Source of the DNA: Acrasis kona
Taxonomy: Eukaryota; Heterolobosea; Eutetramitea; Acrasida; Acrasidae
Direction of reading: 5' to 3'
DNA length: 24,409 nucleotides
Assembly: GCA_026419775.2 (NCBI GenBank)
Contig: JAOPGA020000286.1
Span: 1 to 24,409, forward strand
Each line of letters opens with the position of its first letter. Positions within the stretch are counted from its first letter, which is position 1. The notes under the pieces were generated by a model. It was not told the DNA's origin and searched no databases. It was given only the letters and a program-made list of their open reading frames with translations. The position numbers and the translations under genes were made by a program. Positions 7,490 to 14,436 of the stretch are shown here, piece by piece.

Positions 7490-7987
7490 TCAAAGTTTTG
7501 AGTTGTTTCTTGGTTTACCTTGGTCCTTTGGTATAATGCTGACTGTACATCTAGAGATACAAACTAGTTTTCCTCTTTCATCCTTAATATCAACGCTCCA
7601 CACCTGCGTCTTCTTTCCAATGTGAATAGGTGTACCTGTTCCAAATATATATCCTTCCCCAACTGGTCTCACGTGGTTGGCATTAATCTCAAGACCTACA
7701 GCACCTTCCTTCTCAATATCTATCCAAAACAACGCCGCAACACTTGCTATAGTCTCTGCAAAAGCAACACTAGCACCACCATGAAGTCTTCCATATGGCT
7801 GTCTTATTTTATCTGTAATGGGCATTTTAGCGACAAATTTGTCACGTGAAACGTGTATATATTTTATTCCCCAAAAGTCGGCCAAGCTAGCTTGCTTTGA
7901 TTTCAAAGAGTTGTATTTATCCCATTGTTCTTTTAGATCATCGTCAACATGCAGTTGAACTTCTTCTGTTTGAGGCATTTTTGTCAC
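7490..7987 (-). CDS. Hotdog-fold acyl-CoA thioesterase (PaaI/MenI type) with peroxisomal PTS1
   Basis: An intronless 165-aa protein. The core has the hotdog signature GRLHGGASVAFAETIASVAA (His69, Gly70-Gly71, Glu78 as the probable catalytic residue), followed by GLEINANHVRPVGEG and VWSVDIKDERGKLVCISRCTVSI. This is the pattern of 1,4-dihydroxy-2-naphthoyl-CoA/4-hydroxybenzoyl-CoA-type thioesterases. The C-terminus NNSKL is a textbook peroxisomal targeting signal. Expected reaction: hydrolysis of an acyl- or aryl-CoA to free acid and CoA inside peroxisomes; the exact substrate cannot be read from sequence. The neighbouring convergent isomerase gene also has a PTS1-like end. The 40 residues before the hotdog core are polar and unassigned. 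Confidence 0.88.
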   Translation of the reverse strand: MTKMPQTEEVQLHVDDDLKEQWDKYNSLKSKQASLADFWGIKYIHVSRDKFVAKMPITDKIRQPYGRLHGGASVAFAETIASVAALFWIDIEKEGAVGLEINANHVRPVGEGYIFGTGTPIHIGKKTQVWSVDIKDERGKLVCISRCTVSIIPKDQGKPRNNSKL

Positions 7988-8030
7988 TCAACCGTGTTCT
8001 TACAATTGATTGACTTTGATTTAAGACAAT

Positions 8031-8458
8031 TTGTCTGGATTTTGCCATATTCAAGTATCCGCTGATAATGTGAGCATCACTGATAAAATTAATCGAAATT
8101 CGTCAATTACATTTGTCCACCAACACATTCTGCTTTATTCAAGAGATGATCAATCGCATAACTTTAGGCATGAGAATTTACTGAGTACAATCCAGAGAGA
8201 AAGAGCTTCTGCATATGTTAACATTAGTGAAAGCATTTTTAATTACTACTCTGCGGCACTATAAATTGCATTGTTTGACATAAAGCTTGATCAGTATATT
8301 AACCCACTACAAATAGCTGATGAGTCATTTTTCAAGAAGCTACCAGAATGTTTACGAGCCTCCAGCGATATGATTTGGCTTTTGAAGATCTACTGATTAA
8401 GATGGTTATATATCTGATACATGGTGCTGATGAGTTAAAGAAAGACGTGGCCTTGTGA
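8031..8458 (+). pseudogene. Coding-like relic of unknown family
   Basis: Over about 430 bp the plus strand reads like protein. A 77-codon frame without an ATG (8031-8264) contains RHENLLSTIQRERASAYVNI. It continues past a stop in the same frame with ALFDIKLDQYINPLQIADESFFKKLPECLRASSD and then, in another frame, with YDLAFEDLLIKMVIYLIHGADELKKDV to about 8458. I find no start codon or introns of local size that explain the interruptions, so I call it a decayed gene or gene fragment with a few breaks. Family not recognised. The stretch also separates two divergently arranged real genes and must hold their promoters. Confidence 0.4.
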
Positions 8459-8618
8459 TTAGTTCTGAGACGCTCATAGAAGAGAACGTGTATTGCTGAT
8501 ACAAATGCATAATTTAAAGGGAGCGTAGGGCATAATTTGAAACAGTTTCAACATATTTCATTGTTGGTTTGAATATTGAGTTCAACTTTGGTTGACTTCC
8601 GAAAAAAAATAAAACATA

Positions 8619-8630
8619 ATGTCACAATGA
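8619..8630 (+). promoter_or_regulatory. Three-codon uORF whose stop overlaps the nucleoside hydrolase start
   Basis: ATG-TCA-CAA-TGA lies immediately before the main start, and its TGA overlaps the main ATG (AATGA at 8626-8630). Ribosomes initiating here would terminate on top of the true start, a layout suited to reinitiation or to damping translation. Confidence 0.5.
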
Positions 8631-9720
8631 GCGGAGATAATACGAGGAGGGTAATCATTGACACTGATATTGGTTCGGATATTGATGACAGTTGGGCCAT
8701 TGCGTTCTTGCTAAAATTGCACCTTTTATCAACGAAGGGATTTACGGAAGATGCAGACCATAAAATATTAACTTCTCAAGGAGTACTTCACCAACCAAAT
8801 GTTGAAGTTCAAATGATACTTAGCTGCACTGGTAATGCAAAATACAGGTCTGAATTAATTGCACAACTTTTAAAGTCAGCGAACCTACAAAAACAGATTC
8901 CTATTGGCTTTGGAGCAATAGATGAACGCAATCCTAACTTGTCCCATCCTAACCCATTAATAGCAATGTGCAGCCATGATTTTTTTGATTCTTATGATGG
9001 CATCCACTATGAAGATGGGATCAGACAAGCAGTTTCTATAATCATGTCAAATAAAGACTACCAAACAAACCCAATAATTCTTTTGAGCCTTGGTCCCACT
9101 ACCAATATTGATAAAATGTTGGAGATGGAGCCTGACATTAAAGACCGTGTCCATTTGATTGGAATGTACGGTAGTTTTGTACTTGGCTACAGGGGCAAAG
9201 TTGGTCCGCATGCAGAATACAATGCAAAGTATGATGTAAAAGCTTCAAGAAGAGTGTTTGACACAAAGTGGAATAAATTCACAATTGTACCTCTTGATAC
9301 TTGTGGTGTTTTTACGCTCAGTGGGAAACCTTTTAAAAAGATTTCCGGGATGAGAGAAGACGATCCGATAATCAATACTTTACTTTCTCAATATGAGTAT
9401 GTCAACAAATAATTTTTATTACTAATCCTTGCAGGCATTGGTTAATTGAAAGAAGAAAAAAAGATGTACAAAATTTTTTCTCTGACATTAACTGTGATAA
9501 ACAATCTACTATACTATACGACCTTGTGACGGCGTACGTTGCTGTCCGTGAATCCTTCTTAACGTTTCAACCGTTATCCGACCTGACCATATCCGACGAA
9601 GGCATTACCAGCGCAAAGTATGAAGGTGATGACACTTTAAGAGCTACTTTGAAGTGGAGAGACATGAATGGATTCAGGGACTACGTTACAACTGTGCTGA
9701 CAATGAAAACAAAGGCTTAG
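8627..9720 (+). CDS. Inosine-uridine preferring nucleoside hydrolase family protein
   Basis: Two exons (8627-9396 and 9435-9720) with a 38-nt intron (branch TACTAAT) give 351 aa, normal for the family. The N-terminus has the Ca2+- and ribose-binding signature VIIDTDIGSDIDDSWAIAFLL (Asp12, Asp14, Asp20, Asp21). Next come a PNVEVQMILSCTGN region, IILLSLGPTTNI, VHLIGMYGSF, then AEYNAKYDVKASRRVF, which occupies the place of the family's (A)EFNxxxDPEA segment. The second exon supplies LYDLVTAYVAV with the late conserved Asp. Starting at 8627 places the signature near the N-terminus as expected; the frame upstream lacks ATG. It hydrolyses N-glycosidic bonds of nucleosides for base salvage; specificity cannot be deduced. 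No signal peptide, so probably cytosolic. Confidence 0.9.
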
Positions 9721-9842
9721 TGCTAAATGACATTAATCAAGACGAATTGAATGGCATGTAATTCTTATTAAATGATTTTCAAAAAACAAATGTTGTTGTC
9801 TATCGAACATATGTGTAACATTAAAATTGTTTATTATAGCAT

Positions 9843-11555
9843 TCAATCATAGGCAAGTAGATTAGTCAATCTGTTTCTCTTGGCCACCACCTCCACACGC
9901 TCATGCTTCACCAATAAGACATAATAGTAATTGCAAGTATCAAGGAGATGCAGAGTATTTTCAGAATCCAAAGTTTTGTAGGCATTTTGTAACAACTCTG
10001 AATCAAATGAATTGTACTGACAAATAACAACCTGATGCTTATTGAAATACCATTTGGGAAGCTCAGAAGATTTTGTAGGAACGTATCTAAATACAATAAA
10101 CAAATCAGGGTCAGTTGGATCAATGACAGGGTGTGATGGGTCCTCAGGCCAAGAAGGTTTATTCTCACAATAGTGATTTAGAGGAAAACATCTCAACAGT
10201 TCAAATCGATAATCAACAACCAAACCATTACATTGTGACCTAAAGAAGTTCATAGGAATGTCATAATCAACAACATAATACAAGTGCAAATCCCCGACAC
10301 ATTTCACCATGACACCATCTGTTTCCTTCATAAATATATCTTTATATTTGTTCATTACGTTTTTATCCAAATCTTTCTCTCTATAAATCAAAGGTTTCAT
10401 GTCTGGAAACAGTTTGATTACATCATCTTTGGTAAAACATTCATGACCTTGTATGAGTGCTAATGTTTGTCCGAGACGGAAGGTTATGTTCTTTATTGTG
10501 TCCAAATCTAAAGTAGTTCCTGCAAAGTCCACACTACCAAAGACCTGTCTTCTGATCTCAAAATCATAAGATTTGATGGCAGGAACAATAATATCTCTCA
10601 GATTGTCTGCATTTCTAATTTTAACTAGAGTGTTTTTAATTGTCTCATTAATCTTCATGGGCACCGCTCTCTTTACCGCTTGTGTAATCGGAAGAGGGAA
10701 CAACTGTTTATGAAGAGGATAGGTTTGCAAAAGGGCATTGTTCATAGAATCGACTATCCCTACTTGACAGAAGTTGACCACACCATCTTTTATTGTAAAT
10801 ATGTTTCGATCTTCTCCAAGTCTCTCTCCTACAAAAATAAAATCTTGAGCTTCTTTCGGAGGAGGTATGTGGTCAAACAAGTATAATAAATCTACATCAA
10901 CAGAATTATGAGACCCGTGTCTGAAAAAGGGTATAGTTTTAGACATTGTTTCAACAACCTCAATACCAACATTTTTTCTCCAATCCTTCCATGATGGAAA
11001 CGACGAAGAAGAATAAACAACATGGGGAGACTGGATATTTTCACCCTGAGGAACAATAAAATAATCACATTTTACTCCAGAAATCACAGAAGTAGAACAA
11101 ATAATAACCCTGTCAACCCACTCTTTCCCGAGGGCGTTCTTAATCCAATCTAACCTAATGTCTAGTGGAGTGGGAATAATAGCACTAACCACGGCAAATT
11201 GATTTTGCGCAACACTTCTGGTTGTATAAATGGTATAGGAGGTGGGGAAGTACAAATAAGCGTCCACACCCTCCTTCAACATGTCTCTTAGTGCATTAAT
11301 AGAGTGGTCGCTGGCCACCAAAGATTTAAAGAATTGTTCGTCCTCAAATAACTTTTTTGCTGTGGTAGATAACATTTTCTGCTTTTTGTTCGAGCTTATT
11401 TTGTTTTCAAACAGTTCAAAGACCTCTTGTGCCGTGGTCTTGCCGTTAGATTGGTCTACAATGTGCTGGACTAATCCCTTCTTGATATCTAGAATGGTGT
11501 CGGCCCATATTACTAACTTCATTTTTACGAACTTTCTTGGTGTTCCATCACTCAC
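9843..11555 (-). CDS. Fusion of a degenerate 5'(3')-deoxyribonucleotidase-like HAD domain with a nucleotidyltransferase-like domain
   Basis: A single 570-aa frame. Residues 13-200 follow the layout of cytosolic 5'(3')-deoxyribonucleotidases: an FFKSLVASDHSINALRDM block, LDWIKNALGKEWVDRVIIC, and a terminal FPSWKDWRKN like the family's LLSWSDNWRE. The catalytic motifs are gone, however: the DxD nucleophile position reads IWADT (Trp17 for Asp), and the later Lys and DD motifs are replaced. The HAD domain is therefore probably dead. Around 210-232 comes RHGSHNSVDVDLLYLFDHIPP, the G-S...D-x-D signature of minimal pol-beta-type nucleotidyltransferases (Gly214, Ser215, Asp220, Asp222). The region from about 410 has NGLVVDYRFELLRCFPLN, which weakly recalls RNA-ligase-type folds, without a clear KxDG lysine. 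Function unknown. An alternative start at Met12 is possible. Confidence 0.6.
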   Translation of the reverse strand: MSDGTPRKFVKMKLVIWADTILDIKKGLVQHIVDQSNGKTTAQEVFELFENKISSNKKQKMLSTTAKKLFEDEQFFKSLVASDHSINALRDMLKEGVDAYLYFPTSYTIYTTRSVAQNQFAVVSAIIPTPLDIRLDWIKNALGKEWVDRVIICSTSVISGVKCDYFIVPQGENIQSPHVVYSSSSFPSWKDWRKNVGIEVVETMSKTIPFFRHGSHNSVDVDLLYLFDHIPPPKEAQDFIFVGERLGEDRNIFTIKDGVVNFCQVGIVDSMNNALLQTYPLHKQLFPLPITQAVKRAVPMKINETIKNTLVKIRNADNLRDIIVPAIKSYDFEIRRQVFGSVDFAGTTLDLDTIKNITFRLGQTLALIQGHECFTKDDVIKLFPDMKPLIYREKDLDKNVMNKYKDIFMKETDGVMVKCVGDLHLYYVVDYDIPMNFFRSQCNGLVVDYRFELLRCFPLNHYCENKPSWPEDPSHPVIDPTDPDLFIVFRYVPTKSSELPKWYFNKHQVVICQYNSFDSELLQNAYKTLDSENTLHLLDTCNYYYVLLVKHERVEVVAKRNRLTNLLAYD

Positions 11556-11639
11556 AAAAACGCACTCATCTGGTTGTTTATTACAAATCTATTCTTAGAT
11601 TAACATTGATTGCCTGTCAAACAATATTAGTGGAAAAGC

Positions 11640-12083
11640 ATGGAGTTGATTAATAATAGAGAGGGAGAGGAGAAAGACAGGTCTCATTTCATGAGTTTAC
11701 CAAAGGAAGAGAACCTCGACGACAACATAGAAGAAACTGAGGAGCTTGTATTGACAAAGCACGGTAAATTTTCCTATAGCTTCAAGAGGCTAAAGGAATG
11801 GGCCGACTACGATTTCCAACAAGTTGATTATTATTCAAGAGGTTTGTTACCTCCCATCTTACAACATGTTTAAAAATTAAAGGAGAATGGACTGTTATAG
11901 ACTCTGACACCAAAAGTGCAAATCTACATCTTGAGTGCATTGAAAAGACAGGCGGGCCTCAAGCCTTTGAGGTAAACCTCACGAAGTTTAGTGCAAAAAG
12001 TCCACAATTCAGGTAAATTCTCATGAACAGTACAAAGGTCTAATGATAGATATGGAACACTTCATACTTCAGAGGCAAGTTGA
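11640..12083 (+). CDS. Unknown spliced protein, about 121 aa
   Basis: Exons 11640-11841, 11883-12012 and 12050-12083 (introns 41 and 37 nt) give a continuous frame. The N-terminus is acidic and disordered. A FSYSFKRLKEWADYDFQQVDYYSRGEW block and an IDSDTKSANLHLECIEKTGG beta-like block follow. I do not recognise a family. The last intron has two usable acceptors: GATAG at 12049 gives the local intron length and a short tail ending EAS. TTCAG at 12072 gives a 60-nt intron and a longer, more structured tail (FRGKLNWYGDVQLMFN...). Exon 2 coding composition is good, so the gene is likely real; its 3' end is uncertain. It is divergent from the HAD/nucleotidyltransferase gene, 84 bp away. Confidence 0.55.
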
Positions 12084-12212
12084 ATTGGTACGGAGATGTT
12101 CAACTAATGTTCAATACAATATATTACATTTCTTTCAAATATTAATTGAGGGTTTAAACCTAATTTCATCTTCTTTATAACTCTCATTTTGTTTGATTAA
12201 TGAATGATGTCA

Positions 12213-12404
12213 TCAGAATAAACTTAAAATGTGAGGCCACTCTATGTATGACCTTTCCTTGTCCATGCTCTGCTTGTTTATTCTTTTGGAAATATCCTTG
12301 ATGCTGTGGTGGATATATTCAGCCATGTGCTGGTATTTTGTATCAACCTTGGTTTGATCTTCAAATATGTCGTTGATGTTGTAGAGTTCGAGAACTTCTT
12401 GGAG
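12213..12404 (-). CDS. Coding-like 3' exon, antisense and head-to-head with the AlkD gene
   Basis: A minus-strand frame of 63 codons from 12404 to a stop at 12213 has strong host-like codon use (many C-ending Asn, His, Ile and Asp codons) and amphipathic helical content (VLELYNINDIFEDQ, then MAEYIHHSIKDISKRINKQ). It is preceded directly by a good acceptor, CTTGCAG (12411-12405). There is no in-frame ATG near its start. Any 5' exon would have to lie inside the AlkD coding region on the opposite strand; one possible in-phase arrangement uses an ATG about 110 bp upstream and a GTTTGA donor. It could also be a leftover fragment. Family not recognised. Confidence 0.35.
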   Translation of the reverse strand, partial: LQEVLELYNINDIFEDQTKVDTKYQHMAEYIHHSIKDISKRINKQSMDKERSYIEWPHILSLF

Positions 12405-12427
12405 CTGCAAGCCCAACGAACAAAACA

Positions 12428-13276
12428 ATGCAAGTAGCCTTGACAAGAATCAAACAAGCATTGAAGATTGGTGCAGATACAAAACGTGCACTTCAACAAT
12501 CATCTTACATGAAAAACACAGTTAAATTTTACGGCCTCACAAGCAAGGAGGTTTCGACAACATTCAAAAATATCAAGAAAGAAATCATAGAAGCAGTTCC
12601 AGATCCAAAAGAACAAATTCAACTCGCAACCAAACATTTATTACGTTCAGACTACTTTGAGGAAAAACAAATCTGCATTCAAATACTAGTACTTCAACTA
12701 AAACTGTTCAGCAAGCCAAAGCATGATGGCCTCGCTACTCTTATAATTGAACAAATTAAAACCGTGCTGGACGAAGACGAACATTTCAACTGGGGCACTA
12801 CTGACTCCTTATCATCAATGGTGCTCTGCGAAATAATAAAGAAAAAAGGTAAAGGCACTGCCGAAACCATATCACAGTGGAGTTATGACCCAAAACCATC
12901 TCTTTGGAGATTAAGGAGCTCTTGTGTAACTTTCGTGAAAATTGCACGACATGGCAAGTACAACGAATTAATTTTAGATCAATGTAAACACATTTTAACG
13001 GGTCGTGCTGATGAACTGCACAAAGAGCGTTTTGTACAATTAGGAGTAGGTTGGGTACTGAGAGAGTTGAGTTTGAACGATGAACCATCAGTCATTGAAT
13101 TTTTAAAGAAACATTACCATCACTTTAGTAGAGAGGGATTGAGATATGCTATTGAAAAGATGGACTCTGAAACAAAATCAAATTTAATGAAGTATAGTCC
13201 AAATGAAAGTGAGGAAGAAGAGGATGAAAGTGAAGAGGAAGAACAACCAAAAAGGAAAATTAGACGCATTAAATAA
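12428..13276 (+). CDS. AlkD-type DNA alkylation repair glycosylase (HEAT-like repeats)
   Basis: An intronless 282-aa protein matching the AlkC/AlkD superfamily through its length. It has QSSYMKNTVKFYGLTSKEV, the YMKxxFxFYGI start motif of AlkD. FNWGTTDSLSSMV supplies the Trp and Asp that sit four residues apart in AlkD (W109/D113 in the bacterial enzyme). WSYDPKPSLWRLRSSCVTFVKIA contains the conserved Arg, and FVQLGVGWVLRELSLNDEPSVIEFL the second Trp. AlkD removes positively charged alkylated bases (3-methyladenine, 7-methylguanine) without base flipping. After the domain comes an acidic Glu run and then PKRKIRRIK, a likely nuclear localisation signal added to the bacterial-type fold. The start at 12428 places the first motif at the usual distance. 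Confidence 0.88.
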   Translation: MQVALTRIKQALKIGADTKRALQQSSYMKNTVKFYGLTSKEVSTTFKNIKKEIIEAVPDPKEQIQLATKHLLRSDYFEEKQICIQILVLQLKLFSKPKHDGLATLIIEQIKTVLDEDEHFNWGTTDSLSSMVLCEIIKKKGKGTAETISQWSYDPKPSLWRLRSSCVTFVKIARHGKYNELILDQCKHILTGRADELHKERFVQLGVGWVLRELSLNDEPSVIEFLKKHYHHFSREGLRYAIEKMDSETKSNLMKYSPNESEEEEDESEEEEQPKRKIRRIK

Positions 13277-13668
13277 TTAGCAATATGAATTTAGTAAAAC
13301 ATCTTTTTTATGCTCTTTATCCTCGTCCCATACTAATTTCATATTGCTTATGTGATCTGTTTCAATAAAGTAATCTCATCTCTCAGAGTGTGATTCTCGT
13401 TGGATAAGAAGCCAACGACGATGTTTCAAAACTGAGTTAATTACAACATGATGTGATATCAATTTTGAGGGGCACTCGTTTTAGAAGTTCTTTTGTAACT
13501 TCAAGGACAAAAATGCAATCATTGGACGTTATTTTGTAAGATAAAATCAACTTCTGATCAAATTTTAGATTTAGATCCCATCTAAAAATAAACGATTACC
13601 CATAATAGGAAAGGTCGATCAGGTTTAAAACGCGTTGATTCAGTTATCAAATACATAACAACAACAAC
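13277..13668. other. 392-bp intergenic stretch
   Basis: Contains the AlkD 3' region hairpin (13279-13348). The remaining 320 bp is AT-rich with no frame or RNA that I can support; the end must hold the promoter and leader of the gene at 13669 (leader ends ACAACAACAACATG). Confidence 0.6.
13279..13348 (+). terminator. Hairpin just after the AlkD gene
   Basis: AGCAATATGAATTTAGT (13279-13295) pairs with ACTAATTTCATATTGCT (13332-13348), 16 of 17 positions, across a 36-nt loop. It begins 3 nt after the stop codon. It may mark 3'-end formation or mRNA stability; the role is inferred. Confidence 0.5.
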
Positions 13669-14001
13669 ATGAAGAGATTCGCACGTACAGCTGTATCCAT
13701 CAGAGCCGCCCAAGCTCAACCACTACGCACTTATGTTCGCCTGTTGAACATGGACAACGAGCAATTAGATGAGGAAATAACTCGATCTAAGACTGGAAAG
13801 TCTGTATCCAGCATCCAAGAGTTTGATTCATGGAACGATAACCTTGCTTCAACCTCTGAGGCAGTCGTCAAAGCAGAGCTCAGCTGCAACAAAACATTCG
13901 ACGAAATGCAAAAGGAAACCATAGACGTTCTATCAAAGAAAAAGGAGAGCAATGTCTTCCCCTTCAAAGGCACTACAAAAGAAGTTGAGACGTCTTTGTG
14001 A
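13669..14001 (+). CDS. Small predicted mitochondrial protein, unknown function
   Basis: An intronless 110-aa protein. The first 25 residues (MKRFARTAVSIRAAQAQPLR and on) are rich in Arg, Ala and Ser with no acidic residue, a typical mitochondrial presequence with Arg spaced for an amphipathic helix. The mature part is acidic and polar, with predicted helices (EAVVKAELSCNKTFDEMQKETIDVLSKKK) and no membrane segment. It ends with TGA. I recognise no family; small respiratory-chain or mitoribosome accessory subunits often look like this, but nothing in the sequence decides it. It is the first of five consecutive plus-strand genes. Confidence 0.6.
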   Translation: MKRFARTAVSIRAAQAQPLRTYVRLLNMDNEQLDEEITRSKTGKSVSSIQEFDSWNDNLASTSEAVVKAELSCNKTFDEMQKETIDVLSKKKESNVFPFKGTTKEVETSL

Positions 14002-14436
14002 GTTGCATCTGTAAACATGTAAATAAACTTTATAACATTTATATATACAAATACTCATTGCTACCTCGGTGACCATAAATTACTTATGAGGAGCTTCATT
14101 CGAAATGTGGGTAATTTTGAATGTTTCACAAAGTTAATCGGCGGAATGAGATTGCACTGCTAGTTTATCCATTCTACACACACTGAAAAGTTTTAAAGAA
14201 AAGATTTAAGGAAATGCGCAGCTAATTTCGTTTGAGTCGAGATTAAAACGTTTTAAAAAAAAATCAAAGTTGTATAAGGATGAGACTTATTTAATAAACA
14301 ATATACATCTATTATATGCAATGTCCAGTCTATTAAACCCAAGCGCTTGCCTTCTTTATTATCAACCAACCCCGTTTCGGGGCTCAATCGGGATTTGCTT
14401 CCGCATTTTCACAACGATCGATTTTAAAAAGACATA
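14002..14436. other. 435-bp intergenic stretch with a GC-rich hairpin before the CFA synthase gene
   Basis: AT-rich sequence with A and T runs and no supported gene. The last 80 bp are markedly richer in G and C and contain the hairpin at 14370-14382. Confidence 0.6.
14370..14382 (+). promoter_or_regulatory. Perfect GC hairpin in the CFA synthase leader
   Basis: CCCCG-TTT-CGGGG forms a 5-bp stem of G-C pairs with a 3-nt loop, 54 nt before the start codon, in otherwise AT-rich DNA. Its position would allow an effect on transcription start or on translation of the leader; a role is inferred only. Confidence 0.4.

Noticed and set aside
8576-8626. Upstream extension of the nucleoside hydrolase frame
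   Set aside because: It has no ATG; the family signature sits at the expected distance from the ATG at 8627.
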